A stretch of DNA of 64,000 bases from Gammaproteobacteria bacterium (GCA_024640985.1 JAHEDY010000009.1:34924-98923), one strand, 5' to 3'. Counted from the first letter of the stretch, positions 35,017-45,427 are shown. Notes: generated from the sequence alone by a model not told the origin. Translations and numbers: made by a program.

Positions 35017-36036
35017 ATGCTGGAATCGTTGAAAACTCGTCTCGCAAGCCTTGGGCGCCAATCCACATGGGTGGCAGCTGGATTAGGTGCTTGTGTTCTT
35101 TACTTACTGGGAGCGGTTCTGTTGGGGATTCATTGGAGTCAGCCACCGGAGCAGCGGTCAGTTGATGAAGTGCTGACGACCACAGCGCCGGTGGATCAAA
35201 ACGTGACAATCGGTAACGCGACCGTTGGCGCGTTAATTTTCATCACAGAAACGTTGTTAGAAAAGCCGGGCGGGTATTTGTCGAATGATGTGACGCCACC
35301 CGGTTTGTGGCTTGATAACATGCCCAACTGGGAATTTGGCGCATTGGTTCAGGCCAGAGATCTTGCTCGGTCGTTACGGAAAGATTTGTCGCGCAGTCAA
35401 TCGCAATCCACAGAGGATGCAGATCTCGTTGTTGCTGAACCTGCGTTAAATTATGACAGTGGCAAATGGTTCCCGTCGGCTGAGTCCAGCTATCAGAAAG
35501 CGGTCAGTTCCTTGAAATCCTATCAACGCCGACTTGCCACTCCCGGCGAGAATGCGCAACTGTATGCACGTGCTGACAATTTAAAAAATTATTTGGCTGA
35601 TGTGGAAACCCGGCTTGGCTCACTCAGCCAGCGACTCTCAGCAAGTGTCGGTCAGGCGCGATTTAATACGGATTTAGCGGGTGATCCAGCAGCAAATCAA
35701 TCAACCATGGATGTGTCTGAGCGGATTGTAAAAACGCCATGGATGGAAATCGATGATGTGTTTTTTGAGGCGCGTGGATCGGCTTGGGCGCTCTTGCATA
35801 TTCTGCGTGCTATCGAAGCAGATTTTGGGTCAGTTCTCGAAAATAAAAACGCACGGGTGTCACTTAAGCAGGTCATTCGCGAATTAGAGGCGACGCAACA
35901 GACGGTTTGGTCGCCGATGATTTTGAACGGATCTGGGTTTGGGATTTTTGCCAACCATTCACTGGTGATGGCGAGTTATATCTCCAGAGCGCACGCAGCC
36001 ATTTCTGATCTGCGTGCACTGCTGGTTCAAGGCTGA
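35017..36036 (+). CDS. DUF2333 family membrane-anchored protein
   Basis: The 339-residue protein fits the DUF2333 family found in gammaproteobacteria; function unknown. One N-terminal membrane helix (about residues 20-42, WVAAGLGACVLYLLGAVLLG) is followed by a large soluble, mainly helical domain, probably periplasmic. Conserved-looking stretches are LLEKPGGYLSNDVTPPG and WMEIDDVFFEARG. The ATG at 35017 has GGA 6 nt upstream. It is divergent from the DsbD-domain gene by 68 nt, and its stop abuts that of ppa. Confidence 0.8.
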   Translation: MLESLKTRLASLGRQSTWVAAGLGACVLYLLGAVLLGIHWSQPPEQRSVDEVLTTTAPVDQNVTIGNATVGALIFITETLLEKPGGYLSNDVTPPGLWLDNMPNWEFGALVQARDLARSLRKDLSRSQSQSTEDADLVVAEPALNYDSGKWFPSAESSYQKAVSSLKSYQRRLATPGENAQLYARADNLKNYLADVETRLGSLSQRLSASVGQARFNTDLAGDPAANQSTMDVSERIVKTPWMEIDDVFFEARGSAWALLHILRAIEADFGSVLENKNARVSLKQVIRELEATQQTVWSPMILNGSGFGIFANHSLVMASYISRAHAAISDLRALLVQG

Positions 36037-36564
36037 TTATTTTTTCGCGGCTTCGACCGACGCGATCACGGCGTCGCGGGCTGCATCAGACCCACGCCAG
36101 CCGTCGACTTTGACCCACTTGCCGGCTTCGAGATCTTTATAGTTCTCGAAGAAATGCGCAATTTGATCAAGCAACAGCGAGCCCAAGTCCTGGGGCTCTT
36201 TGACGTCTTTGTAGAGTGTTGTCAGCTTGTCATGGGGCACAGCGAGGACTTTGGAGTCGCGGCCTGCTTCATCGCTCATATCGAGAATTCCAATAGGGCG
36301 GGCGCGAATGATTGAGCCAGGCTGGACTGGATAGGGCGTGACAACCAAGACGTCGAGTGGATCGCCATCGTCAGCCAGGGTATTCGGAACATAGCCGTAG
36401 TTCGCTGGGTAGAACATGGGGGTCGCCATGAAGCGATCGACAAAAATGGCGTCGAATTCCTTTTCAATTTCGTACTTGATCGGGCTCGAGTTCGCTGGAA
36501 TTTCAATGGCGACATAAATGTCGTTCGGGATGTCCTTTCCCGCAGGAATATCGTTGAAGCTCAT
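36037..36564 (-). CDS. ppa: Inorganic pyrophosphatase, family I
   Basis: Ppa hydrolyses pyrophosphate released by biosynthesis, pulling polymerisation reactions forward. The 175-residue protein (E. coli 176) has [11 protein letters not shown], the signature [10 protein letters not shown] with three metal-binding aspartates and the later D-K region KVLAVPHDK. It is monocistronic: the gene converges with DUF2333 and is divergent from mpl. Confidence 0.98.
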   Translation of the reverse strand: MSFNDIPAGKDIPNDIYVAIEIPANSSPIKYEIEKEFDAIFVDRFMATPMFYPANYGYVPNTLADDGDPLDVLVVTPYPVQPGSIIRARPIGILDMSDEAGRDSKVLAVPHDKLTTLYKDVKEPQDLGSLLLDQIAHFFENYKDLEAGKWVKVDGWRGSDAARDAVIASVEAAKK

Positions 36565-36747
36565 AGGGTCCTCAGATGGTTAATAGATAAATGGAAGCAT
36601 TCGCGGGCGCAAGTGTCCGGTGCTTTGTTCTCTATTTCAACCGATACGAGCCGTGATCGCTATCGTGAAATGGTACAAGGTCGCCGAAATTGCCGTTTGC
36701 GTCCTGCAATGACACCATACGGCATTCGTTGTCTCAGAGAGCTAGCT

Positions 36748-38070
36748 TTGAAAATCCATATCATCGGTATTTGTGGCACCTTCATGGGTGGCTTGGCACA
36801 ACTCTGTCGCCAGAAAGGCTGGGAAGTCACCGGTTCCGACCAACATGTGTATCCACCGATGTCGGACCAGCTCCGACAGGCGGGAATCGTCCTACATGAA
36901 GGCTACGATCCGAGCGTCCTTCGCGAAGATTTGGACCTTGTGGTGGTTGGAAATGCTATGTCACGAGGAAATGTTGAAGTTGAGGCAGTGCTTGATGGCA
37001 AGATTCCATTCATCTCTGGTCCTGAGTTATTGGGGCGCTTGACCGAAGAGATGACTGTCCTTGCCGTCGCGGGAACCCATGGTAAAACCACAACAACAAG
37101 CATGCTTGCATGGATCTTGGAATCTCAAGGGATGAACCCTGGTTTTTTAGTGGGTGGAGTGCCGCAGAACTTCGGGGTTTCCGCCCGGCTTGGTGGTGGC
37201 CAATGGTTTGTCGTGGAAGCCGATGAGTACGATACCGCCTTTTTCGACAAGCGCTCAAAATTTGTGCATTACCATCCGGATATTTTTGGGATCAATAACC
37301 TGGAATTTGATCACGCAGATATTTTTCATGACCTCTCTGCGATCGAAACACAGTTCCACCACGCCATCCGCCGTGTGCCGAGTCAAGGGGTTGTCGTCAG
37401 TCGAGCGGGGGTCGATGCGATTGATCGAATGTTGGCTCGCGGATGTTGGTCTCAACAGCTCCGCATTGGTGAGGGCACGTCTCTGCAGTTTAGAGCCGAG
37501 CGGGACCGATTAGTTTGTGACGATTGGGGTCTGTCTGTTCAATGGTCAATGCGCGGCAAGCACAATGCACAAAATGCAGAGCTAGCCGTGGCCATGGCGC
37601 ACGCAGTCAATGTGCCGACCGATGCAGGCTTGATGGCGTTGTCTGAATTTCAAGGTGTGGCGCGTCGGTTAAATCTCCTGTTTGATAACGGAGTCCTCAA
37701 AGTCTGGGATGATTTCGCACACCACCCGACAGCCATCGAAACGACTCTCGAAGCGCTGAGCGAAGACCCCCAGCGCCCCCTGACAGCGGTGATTGAACTC
37801 CGATCCAACACTATGAAAGCGGGCATCCATGGAAAGGCACTCATTGACGCGGTCGCTTGTGCCGATCAGATCTATTGGGTATTACCAGACGATGTCTCTT
37901 GGGATGTGCAGATCCTTCAACGCGAACAGGGGTCATCTGTTGTGGTTGATGATCTGTCAGCGCTTGAGCAAAAACTCTCGAAACAAACCAGCGGTCAGAT
38001 CATCTTTATGTCGAACGGGGGTTTTTCCGGGATCCAAGGTCGGGTCGTGGAACATTTGAAAGTCCGTTGA
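36748..38070 (+). CDS. mpl: UDP-MurNAc tripeptide ligase (murein peptide ligase)
   Basis: Mpl joins recycled tripeptide (L-Ala-D-Glu-meso-Dap) to UDP-MurNAc in peptidoglycan recycling. The family N-terminus is IHIIGICGTFMGGLA, followed by TGSDQHVYPPM, the ATP loop GTHGKTTTT and NLEFDHADIF. The frame is open upstream for another 45 codons, but the TTG at 36748 begins exactly at the family start (LKIHIIG) and gives 440 residues; its Shine-Dalgarno is weak (AGAGAG). An ATG at 36709 is the alternative. Confidence 0.92.
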   Translation: MKIHIIGICGTFMGGLAQLCRQKGWEVTGSDQHVYPPMSDQLRQAGIVLHEGYDPSVLREDLDLVVVGNAMSRGNVEVEAVLDGKIPFISGPELLGRLTEEMTVLAVAGTHGKTTTTSMLAWILESQGMNPGFLVGGVPQNFGVSARLGGGQWFVVEADEYDTAFFDKRSKFVHYHPDIFGINNLEFDHADIFHDLSAIETQFHHAIRRVPSQGVVVSRAGVDAIDRMLARGCWSQQLRIGEGTSLQFRAERDRLVCDDWGLSVQWSMRGKHNAQNAELAVAMAHAVNVPTDAGLMALSEFQGVARRLNLLFDNGVLKVWDDFAHHPTAIETTLEALSEDPQRPLTAVIELRSNTMKAGIHGKALIDAVACADQIYWVLPDDVSWDVQILQREQGSSVVVDDLSALEQKLSKQTSGQIIFMSNGGFSGIQGRVVEHLKVR

Positions 38071-38134
38071 AAAAATCGGAATGGACCACACTGTAAACAG
38101 CATGATTTTTGAATCCATTCAACCTGAGGTTGCT

Positions 38135-38704
38135 GTGACTAAGCCGCTGTTTCCATTGCCCCTGGTGTTATTTCCAGGCGGGCGTCTACCGCTTCAAATT
38201 TTTGAGGCGCGCTATCTGGACATGGTTGGTCAATGTATGCGAGATGGTGAGCATTTTATTGTCACGATGTCGCGAGCTGAGGGTTTTGCAGACTTAGGTT
38301 GCGAAGTGTCGATTCGCGATTTCGATCAGTTGAGCAACGGGCTGTTGGGAATTCTTGCGGTCGGAGAGCGGAAGCAACAATTGTTTAATCCGCGTCAGCG
38401 TGACGATGGCCTTTGGTTGGCTGATTCCGCCGACCTTCCCCTGGAATCGTCAGGTGAAGTTCCCGTTGAACATCTTGGGTTAGTCGAATTGTTGAAAAGT
38501 TTGCAAGTGCATCCTGCGGTGCGAGGGCTCTACAGTGAGATTGACTACACCGATGCCAGTGAGGTTGGTGCCCGGTTGACCGAGTTGTTGCCCTTGGATA
38601 ATGAGATGAAGCAGTCGTTTTTTGAGATGCAGAATCCGATCAATCGCCTCAGTGAATTAGAAGTGGAAGTCACAAAACTGCAAATTCAAGGCCGTGGCGC
38701 CTGA
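38135..38704 (+). CDS. LON substrate-binding domain protein
   Basis: The protein consists of a Lon N-terminal-like domain only: PLFPLPLVLFPGGRLPLQIFE-type start (PLFPL and FPGG motifs), FEARYLDMV and GCEVSIRDF, without ATPase or protease parts. Such stand-alone proteins are common in proteobacteria and uncharacterised. I choose the GTG at 38135 with GAGG upstream, 189 residues, because family members begin at PLFPL; an ATG at 38081 would add 18 residues. It lies between mpl and proA. Confidence 0.85.
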   Translation: MTKPLFPLPLVLFPGGRLPLQIFEARYLDMVGQCMRDGEHFIVTMSRAEGFADLGCEVSIRDFDQLSNGLLGILAVGERKQQLFNPRQRDDGLWLADSADLPLESSGEVPVEHLGLVELLKSLQVHPAVRGLYSEIDYTDASEVGARLTELLPLDNEMKQSFFEMQNPINRLSELEVEVTKLQIQGRGA

Positions 38705-38753
38705 TTTCCAGGTTGAACCCACGGTATAATCTCGCCAACGCAGTGGGGTGAAC

Positions 38754-40001
38754 ATGAATTACCAAGCAGTGGCCGAACAAGCCAAGTCAGCGCGAGCGGT
38801 CATCGCCGCTGCCTCGACACAGACTAAGAATTCAGCACTTTTGGCGATCAAGGAAGCGATGGCCGCTTCACGTTCGAGCATTCTTAAAGCGAATCTTAAC
38901 GACCTCGATGCTGCCCAGAACCAGGGTCTCGACGAGGCACTTCTTGATCGGCTTGAGCTCAACGACACCCGGATTGATGGCATGATTGAGGGTGTTGAGC
39001 AGATTATCGCCCTGCCCGATCCGGTCGGTGAAATTTCTCGAATGGCGCGCAGACCCTCTGGAATTGACGTTGGTTTGATGCGACAGCCATTGGGCGTGAT
39101 CGGTATCATTTATGAATCCCGCCCGAATGTCACCATCGATGCGGCTGCCTTATGTTTGAAATCAGGCAACGCCTGCGTATTGAGGGGCGGTAGTGAGGCC
39201 TTTCATTCCAATCAAGCGATTGCTGCCTGTATTACTCAAGGTCTTCAGGTCGGTGGTTTGCCGGCGGCTTGTGTGCAGGTTGCACCAACGGCTGATCGGG
39301 ATTTCGTGGGTGCAATGATCGGTGGTGATGCTCCAATGTGCGATGTGATCATTCCGCGCGGTGGGAAGGGATTGATTGAGCGAATCTCAACGGATGCTCG
39401 GGTTCCAGTCATCAAACATCTCGATGGAAACTGTCATGTGTATGTCGACGCCGAAAGTGACTTACAGCAGGCTCTGCAGATTCTCGAAAATGCCAAAACA
39501 CATCGCTATGGCGTGTGTAATGCGGCTGAGTCATTTCTGATTCACGAGGATGTCGCGCCAACCGTTTTGCCATTGTTGCAACAGGCCTTAGCCCCGCATT
39601 CGGTTGAGATTCGAGGATGCGATCGCGTCTGCGCCATGTTGCCGGCGGCTATGGTGGCGACTGAGTCGGATTGGTATGAAGAGTATTTGGGACCGGTCGT
39701 TGCAATCAAGGTGGTTGCATCGGTTGATGAGGCGATTTTGCACATCAATACGTATGGATCCCATCACACCGACGCCATTGTTTCCACAAACTACACGACG
39801 GTTCGGCAGTTCATGCGAGCGGTCGATTCGGCCTCAGTGATTGCCAATGCGTCAACTCGGTTTGCCGACGGATTTGAATACGGCCTTGGAGCTGAAATTG
39901 GAATTTCAACAGACCGGATTCATGTTCGCGGTCCGGTTGGTCTTGAGGGTTTGACCAATCAAAAATGGGTCGTCTTCGGAGATGGTCAGGTGCGCGCCTA
40001 G
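38754..40001 (+). CDS. proA: Gamma-glutamyl phosphate reductase
   Basis: ProA reduces gamma-glutamyl phosphate to glutamate semialdehyde for proline synthesis. The 415-residue protein (417 in E. coli) has the [18 protein letters not shown] motif, [13 protein letters not shown], the catalytic Cys in [11 protein letters not shown] and [15 protein letters not shown] [10 protein letters not shown]. The ATG at 38754 has a GGGG site. Its stop overlaps the nadD start (TAGTG). proA-nadD-rsfS-rlmH is a conserved block. Confidence 0.97.
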   Translation: MNYQAVAEQAKSARAVIAAASTQTKNSALLAIKEAMAASRSSILKANLNDLDAAQNQGLDEALLDRLELNDTRIDGMIEGVEQIIALPDPVGEISRMARRPSGIDVGLMRQPLGVIGIIYESRPNVTIDAAALCLKSGNACVLRGGSEAFHSNQAIAACITQGLQVGGLPAACVQVAPTADRDFVGAMIGGDAPMCDVIIPRGGKGLIERISTDARVPVIKHLDGNCHVYVDAESDLQQALQILENAKTHRYGVCNAAESFLIHEDVAPTVLPLLQQALAPHSVEIRGCDRVCAMLPAAMVATESDWYEEYLGPVVAIKVVASVDEAILHINTYGSHHTDAIVSTNYTTVRQFMRAVDSASVIANASTRFADGFEYGLGAEIGISTDRIHVRGPVGLEGLTNQKWVVFGDGQVRA

Positions 40002-40624
40002 TGCAGGTTCTATTTGGCGGAACCTTTGATCCTGTTCATAACGGTCATGTCGCGATGGCGATATCGTTGAGTGTTGCATTTCCAGATGCGACGATCCGGG
40101 TGATTCCCAATCGTCAGCCACCACATCGGACCAGTCGGGTCTCGTCAGCGCATCGACTGGCGATGCTGAAATTGGCCATGGATGAGATTTCTGGTGTGAC
40201 GGTGGACTTGATTGAACTTGGTCGAGATGGTCCGAGTTATACTGTTGACACACTGCGTTCACTGCGTGCGATCTATGGTGAACAGGAGTCGATCGTTCTG
40301 GCCTTGGGCGCGGATGCTGTGCGCAGTCTTGAGTCCTGGTATCAGCCAGAACAACTTCCTTCACTGTGTCATCTCTGTGTTCTCAAGCGTGCCGGCGAGC
40401 GAATTGAAATCCCTGGTTTGTTGAATCAGATGGTAGAGGTCAATCGCGCGATTGATTTGTCCGAAACGCCTTCTGGTCGACTGTATCGACTGGATACTCC
40501 AGAAATACCAGTCTCGTCGACCGCTGTTCGCGAGCTGATCGCTCGCGGGACATCGCAACTACCTGTTCCCCCAACCATTGCCGACTATATTGGCAGCAAC
40601 CATTTGTATCAGGATACTGAATGA
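40001..40624 (+). CDS. nadD: Nicotinate-nucleotide adenylyltransferase
   Basis: NadD adenylates nicotinate mononucleotide in NAD synthesis. The 207-residue protein starts at a GTG overlapping the proA stop by one base, with AGGTG upstream. Motifs are the nucleotidyltransferase signature [23 protein letters not shown] and the ISSTAVR-like [10 protein letters not shown]. An upstream ATG at 39965 has no ribosome binding site. Confidence 0.96.
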   Translation: MQVLFGGTFDPVHNGHVAMAISLSVAFPDATIRVIPNRQPPHRTSRVSSAHRLAMLKLAMDEISGVTVDLIELGRDGPSYTVDTLRSLRAIYGEQESIVLALGADAVRSLESWYQPEQLPSLCHLCVLKRAGERIEIPGLLNQMVEVNRAIDLSETPSGRLYRLDTPEIPVSSTAVRELIARGTSQLPVPPTIADYIGSNHLYQDTE

Positions 40625-40980
40625 CTGAAGACACTGACTTAACACGCTTCATTGTGGACGCGTTAGAAGACCTCAAAGCGCTCGACATTCGAATTGTTGA
40701 TGTGCGCGGACAAACATCTGTGACTGACTTTCTGGTGATTGCCAGTGGCACCTCAAGCCGACATGTGAAATCGCTTGCTGATCATGTTGCTCAAGAGATG
40801 AAAGCCAAACACGGTGTCGGAGCACTCGGAAGTGAAGGTGCAGATGCTGCCGAATGGGTCTTGGTGGATTTTGACTCTGTGGTTCTTCACGTCATGCAAC
40901 CACCCATTCGTGAATTTTATGACCTCGAACGCTTGTGGGAGCGACGTGGCCGTGATGCTGATGAGGAAAGCGCACATTAA
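40621..40980 (+). CDS. rsfS: Ribosomal silencing factor RsfS
   Basis: RsfS (YbeB) binds L14 on the 50S subunit and blocks subunit joining in starved cells. The 119-residue protein has [37 protein letters not shown] and the [22 protein letters not shown]-terminal segment (shown here in part), including the FYDLE motif. It overlaps nadD by 4 nt (ATGA) and rlmH by 1 nt. Confidence 0.96.
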   Translation: MTEDTDLTRFIVDALEDLKALDIRIVDVRGQTSVTDFLVIASGTSSRHVKSLADHVAQEMKAKHGVGALGSEGADAAEWVLVDFDSVVLHVMQPPIREFYDLERLWERRGRDADEESAH

Positions 40981-41441
40981 TGGCAGATGTCAGATTGTTG
41001 GCTGTCGGGCAAAAAATGCCATCTTGGGTTCAGGATGGCTGTGCTGAGTATCTGCCCCGATTTCGTCATCAATTTCGATTGGTGGTCGAAGAGATCATCG
41101 CTTCTAAAAAAGATGGCGCCGACGCGCGAGAGGAGCACCGCAAGCGACTCTTTGATCGACTCAAAAGTCACGATTTCTTGATTCTCCTAGACGAACGAGG
41201 CCGATCGTATTCCACCACTGAACTGGCCGATCAGCTGACCCAGTGGGAACTATCAGGCCGATCTTTGGTCTTTGCTATAGGCGGAGCCGATGGGTGGTGC
41301 GATGATGTGCGTGCTCGCGCAGACGTGCAGTGGAGCCTTTCGAATCTGGTCTTTCCGCATCCGCTTGCTCGAGTGATTGTCATCGAGCAGTTGTATCGAG
41401 CTGATAGTGTCCGTCAGGGACACCCTTATCACAGGAGTTAA
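40980..41441 (+). CDS. rlmH: 23S rRNA (pseudouridine1915-N3)-methyltransferase RlmH
   Basis: RlmH is the SPOUT-class enzyme that methylates pseudouridine 1915 in helix 69 of 23S rRNA on the 70S ribosome. The 153-residue protein has LLDERGRSYST, the SAM-knot glycine-rich FAIGGADGW and the C-terminal RADSVRQGHPYHR. Its ATG overlaps the rsfS stop. It precedes mrdA by 2 nt, the standard arrangement. Confidence 0.97.
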   Translation: MADVRLLAVGQKMPSWVQDGCAEYLPRFRHQFRLVVEEIIASKKDGADAREEHRKRLFDRLKSHDFLILLDERGRSYSTTELADQLTQWELSGRSLVFAIGGADGWCDDVRARADVQWSLSNLVFPHPLARVIVIEQLYRADSVRQGHPYHRS

Positions 41442-41443
41442 GG

Positions 41444-43330
41444 TTGGAGCTTTCAACCGGTGTTCGTGAAAAACATTTGATCCAAAACCGGGTGATGGTG
41501 GCGGCAATCGGTGGCGCCTGTCTTTTGATCCTGCTCGTGATTCGGTTGATCTGGCTTCAGTTGATTGAAACCGAGCGTTTCCAAACAGCCTCTGAGGCGA
41601 ATCGACTGCAAACGCTTCCCGTCAGTCCCGCGCGCGGATTAATTGTGGACCGTAATGGACTGATTCTGGCTGAGAACCGTCCGAATCTTCAGCTGCTTCT
41701 GGTGCCAGAAGAGGTCGATGATATTGATTTGATGGTCTCGGAAGTGCGTTCGCGTATCGAGTTTACAGATGGAGATGCTGAGCGATTCGCTAAGAATCTG
41801 AAGTCACGACGGCGCCCGCGTGATCCGGTGGTTGTTAAAGATGACCTTTCAGAGACTGAGGCGGCCTTGATTGCTGTTGATTTGTTTCAATTCCCCGGAT
41901 TGCAGATTGAGGCAAGGCCAACGCGTTTTTACCCTTATGGCGGTTTGACAGCGCATAGTTTGGGATACGTGGGCCGACTGTCACTGAATGAATTACAGGC
42001 GATTGAAGAGAGTCGCTACGCCGGAACTGAGACCATTGGTAAGTCTGGGGTTGAGAAAGCTTACGAAGATGCATTGCTCGGACAAGTGGGTGTTGAGCGT
42101 GTTGAAACAAGTGCCAGAGGTCAGATTATGCGATCGGTGGACAGAGATGATCCTGTTCCCGGTGCCGATATTCCATTGCATCTTGATATTGGTCTAACGG
42201 CGAAGCTGTATGAAGCCTTAGGTGATCGGCGTGGAGCGATCGTCGCAATGGATCCGAAAACTGGTGGAGTCCTTGGATTGGCCAGTGCGCCCACTTATGA
42301 TGCCAATGCATTTATTGGTGGGATCAGTCAGGCGGAGTATGCAGCGCTTCAGGTTAACCAAGATACGCCGCTGTTCAACCGTGCGTTACGAGGCCAGTAT
42401 CCGCCAGGATCGACCATTAAACCGATGTTAGGTCTTGTTGGCCTGCATTACGGTGCGGTGACATGGGAGAAAGAGATTTCTGACCGTGGCTTTTTCCAGC
42501 TATCAGGCGATGATCACAAATATCGCGATTGGAAAAAATGGGGCCATGGCCGAGTCAACATCGAGAAAGCCGTGATCGAATCCTGTGATACGTATTTCTA
42601 TGAAATGGCAGTTCGGCTGGGTATTGACCAAATGTCTGAAGGTATGCAGTGGTTTGGTTTTGGTCGACGTCAGGGGCGTGATATTCAAGGAGATCTCCCA
42701 GGGATTCTGCCGAGTCGAGAATGGAAGCGCCAGGCGAGAAACCAGTCGTGGTATTTGGGTGAAACGGTGATTTCGGGGATTGGCCAGGGCTTTTGGGTCA
42801 CGACACCATTGCAATTAGCTGCTGCAACAACAGCGATGGCCCGTCGCGGTAATTTTATCGAACCCCATTTTTCCGTCCTTGAGGATGTTGATGCCGGCGC
42901 TCCGGTTCCCTTGGGAGACTCGATGGATTGGGAGCGTATGATTGACGCCATGGAAGATGTGTTGCACGGCGAGCGTGGAACGGCGCGTGGTGCGGCTCGG
43001 GGGCTGAATTATCGGATCGCAGGAAAAACTGGAACCGTCCAAGTTGTTGGTATCGCTCAGGAAGAGGAATATAAAGCGGAAGAAATCGAAGAGCGTTTGC
43101 GAGATCATGCGCTGTTTGTCGGGTTTGCTCCTGCAGATTCACCCAGCATCGTGCTCGCATTGGTCATTGAAAATGGTGGGTCCGGTGGAACCACGGCAGC
43201 CCCCGTTGCCAGACAGATTTTTGATTATTGGGTGCTGGAACGCAACGAAGGTGAGCGCGCGCCGGATACGGCTTATGTGTCGACAATGAATCAACAAGTG
43301 CTCAGGTACGTCAATGCTGACAGCAACTGA
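41444..43330 (+). CDS. mrdA: Penicillin-binding protein 2 (elongation transpeptidase)
   Basis: PBP2 is the transpeptidase of the rod-shape elongation complex. The 628-residue protein has one N-terminal membrane helix (about residues 16-36), a dimerisation domain with SPARGLIVDRNG, and the transpeptidase domain with the active Ser in PPGSTIKPM, the SxD motif ESCDTYF and the KTG motif GKTGTVQV. The TTG start at 41444 has AGGAG about 7 nt upstream. It overlaps rodA by 17 nt. Confidence 0.97.
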   Translation: MELSTGVREKHLIQNRVMVAAIGGACLLILLVIRLIWLQLIETERFQTASEANRLQTLPVSPARGLIVDRNGLILAENRPNLQLLLVPEEVDDIDLMVSEVRSRIEFTDGDAERFAKNLKSRRRPRDPVVVKDDLSETEAALIAVDLFQFPGLQIEARPTRFYPYGGLTAHSLGYVGRLSLNELQAIEESRYAGTETIGKSGVEKAYEDALLGQVGVERVETSARGQIMRSVDRDDPVPGADIPLHLDIGLTAKLYEALGDRRGAIVAMDPKTGGVLGLASAPTYDANAFIGGISQAEYAALQVNQDTPLFNRALRGQYPPGSTIKPMLGLVGLHYGAVTWEKEISDRGFFQLSGDDHKYRDWKKWGHGRVNIEKAVIESCDTYFYEMAVRLGIDQMSEGMQWFGFGRRQGRDIQGDLPGILPSREWKRQARNQSWYLGETVISGIGQGFWVTTPLQLAAATTAMARRGNFIEPHFSVLEDVDAGAPVPLGDSMDWERMIDAMEDVLHGERGTARGAARGLNYRIAGKTGTVQVVGIAQEEEYKAEEIEERLRDHALFVGFAPADSPSIVLALVIENGGSGGTTAAPVARQIFDYWVLERNEGERAPDTAYVSTMNQQVLRYVNADSN

Positions 43331-44450
43331 TATCGGTCAAATCGAATCCTTTCGGCCCAAACGATTTGCCCAACGGTATGGTGTAGACCCTTTGTTGACA
43401 CTGTTTGTCTTGGTCACCGCCTTGTATGGGCTGATCATTTTATATTCCGCGTCTGGGCAAAGTCTTTCGATGGTGATTCGGCAAGGAGCCCATGTGATTG
43501 TCGGGTTGGGTGTGATGGCAATTTTGTCGCAGGTCAGGCGCGACATTATCGTGTATGTCACCCCGTTTATTTTTGCATTCGCGATCTTGCTATTGATTGC
43601 TGTTTTAGTGATCGGCGTCGGAGCCAAGGGGGCTCAGCGATGGCTTGATCTACCGGGTCTTCCTCGATTCCAGCCATCAGAACTGATGAAGTTGGCGTTA
43701 CCAGCAATGGTGACCTGGTGGCTGACTCGGCGGAAGTTGCCTCCCACGATCTCTCAACTCGCGATTGCTGCGCTCTTGATCGTGATTCCGGTTGCACTCA
43801 TCGCCAAACAGCCTGACTTGGGAACCAGCATCATCATTGCAGGGTCTGGCTTTTTTGTGATTTTTTTGGCGGGGATTTCTTGGCGCCTGTTGGCGATTTT
43901 GGGCGGTCTTGGTGTTGCGTCACTTCCCGTTCTTTGGATGGTGATGCGCGACTATCAGAGGACCCGAGTACTGACATTACTCGATCCACAGAGTGACCCC
44001 TTGGGAGCTGGTTGGAATACCATTCAGGCAATGACCGCACTCGGATCGGGGGGTATGTTTGGAAAAGGCTATGCAGCAGGAACACAGGCGCAACTGAAGT
44101 TCTTACCGGAATCACATACGGACTTCATCGTGGCGGTGATCGGCGAAGAGATGGGATTTGTGGGCATTAGTGTCTTGTTAATTCTCTACGCCCTGATCCT
44201 TGGGCGTTGTTTGGTATTGACGATGCGCGCACAAGGACATTTTGGTCGTTTATTATCAGGGTCTGTGACGCTGACATTTTTTGTGTATGTGTTTGTCAAT
44301 TTGGGAATGGTTAGTGGAGTTTTACCTGTGGTAGGTGTGCCCTTGCCGTTAATTAGTTATGGTGGAACCTCAATTGTTTCGTTGTTGATTGGATTTGGTT
44401 TAATTATGGCTATGCAACGAACGAAACGCGTGCTTTCAGGGGAGTCATGA
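43314..44450 (+). CDS. rodA: Peptidoglycan glycosyltransferase RodA
   Basis: RodA is the SEDS-family glycan polymerase that partners PBP2 in lateral wall synthesis. The 378-residue protein has about ten membrane segments, the KGAQRWLDLPG-type motif (GAKGAQRWLDL), FQPSELMKLA, the loop PESHTDFIVAVIGEE with the catalytic-region Asp, and the C-terminal PLPLISYGGTS. The ATG lies within the end of mrdA, with AGGT upstream, so the two partners are translated together. Confidence 0.97.
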   Translation: MLTATDIGQIESFRPKRFAQRYGVDPLLTLFVLVTALYGLIILYSASGQSLSMVIRQGAHVIVGLGVMAILSQVRRDIIVYVTPFIFAFAILLLIAVLVIGVGAKGAQRWLDLPGLPRFQPSELMKLALPAMVTWWLTRRKLPPTISQLAIAALLIVIPVALIAKQPDLGTSIIIAGSGFFVIFLAGISWRLLAILGGLGVASLPVLWMVMRDYQRTRVLTLLDPQSDPLGAGWNTIQAMTALGSGGMFGKGYAAGTQAQLKFLPESHTDFIVAVIGEEMGFVGISVLLILYALILGRCLVLTMRAQGHFGRLLSGSVTLTFFVYVFVNLGMVSGVLPVVGVPLPLISYGGTSIVSLLIGFGLIMAMQRTKRVLSGES

Positions 44451-45427
44451 TGCGGATTATTCAAACCATTGCTGTTGCCTTGGGTCTTTTGGGGGCCACT
44501 GTCTCAACGGTACAGGCAAATTATGCCGAACGTGCTGAAGTCAAAGCGATGGCTGATCGCTTGGCGGCGAAAGGTCTTGATCGGGATGATGTGCTGTCAG
44601 TGATGTCTCAAGCGAAGCGTTTGGATTCCGTGATTAACGCCATGAATCGGCCGGCAGAAAAGAAAGAATGGAAAGACTATCGACCGATCTTCTTAAAACC
44701 CGCTCGCGTCACAGCTGCGCGTCGTTTTTACGAGACACACCAAGAGACGTTAATCCGCGCGGAGCAAGAACTCGGAGTCCCAGTCGAAGTCATCCTCGCG
44801 ATTATTGGAGTGGAGACCTACTACGGAAAAAACAAAGGCAGCTTTCGGGCACTGGATGCCTTGGCGACGCTTGGCCTTGATTATCCGAAACGCGCGAAGT
44901 TTTTTTTAGGAGAGCTAGAGTCCTTATTTTTGCTTGGTAAAGAGGAAAACTTGAAGCCAGCTGAGTTGAAAGGATCGTATGCGGGAGCCATGGGTTTTGG
45001 TCAGTTCATCCCATCCAGTTATCTCGCATATGCGGTCGATTTTGATCACGATGGCCGTCGTGATTTGATTGATAATCCCATCGATGCGATCGGATCTGTC
45101 GCCAATTATCTAGCCGAACACGGCTGGGACAAAACCTATGGAATCGCCGCCCCTGTCGGCAATGCTGCATCCCTTGTTGAGCGGATGGAGTCGCGGATTG
45201 AAGTCAAAGAGACAGGGCAGGAGTTGAGCTCGAAAGGTGTTTCGGGAGTACCAGCCGATTGGGCTAGTCTACCCTTGGATGTACTCGGCTTGCATGGCGC
45301 AAGTGGGGATGAATACTGGGCTGTGACCAAGAATTTCTATGTCATCACACGGTATAATCGATCACCCTTATATGCCATGGCAGTGACGCAATTGTCTGAA
45401 GAAATCGCGCGGGAATTGTCTTTGTGA
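44447..45427 (+). CDS. mltB: Lytic murein transglycosylase B
   Basis: MltB cleaves glycan strands to 1,6-anhydro-muropeptides. The 326-residue protein has an N-terminal signal peptide (IIQTIAVALGLLGATVSTVQA) but no lipobox cysteine, so it should be a soluble periplasmic form, unlike E. coli lipoprotein MltB. The catalytic Glu lies in IIGVETYYGKNKG; later come YAGAMGFGQFIPSSYLAYAV-type motifs (AMGFGQFIPSSY). The ATG overlaps the rodA stop by 4 nt; a second ATG follows directly. Confidence 0.95.
   Translation: MMRIIQTIAVALGLLGATVSTVQANYAERAEVKAMADRLAAKGLDRDDVLSVMSQAKRLDSVINAMNRPAEKKEWKDYRPIFLKPARVTAARRFYETHQETLIRAEQELGVPVEVILAIIGVETYYGKNKGSFRALDALATLGLDYPKRAKFFLGELESLFLLGKEENLKPAELKGSYAGAMGFGQFIPSSYLAYAVDFDHDGRRDLIDNPIDAIGSVANYLAEHGWDKTYGIAAPVGNAASLVERMESRIEVKETGQELSSKGVSGVPADWASLPLDVLGLHGASGDEYWAVTKNFYVITRYNRSPLYAMAVTQLSEEIARELSL

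Noticed and set aside
34949..35209. Longer N-terminus for the DsbD-domain protein
   Set aside because: The added residues have no signal-peptide character, overlap the divergent DUF2333 gene, and the GTG at 34948 has a far better ribosome binding site directly before a normal signal peptide.
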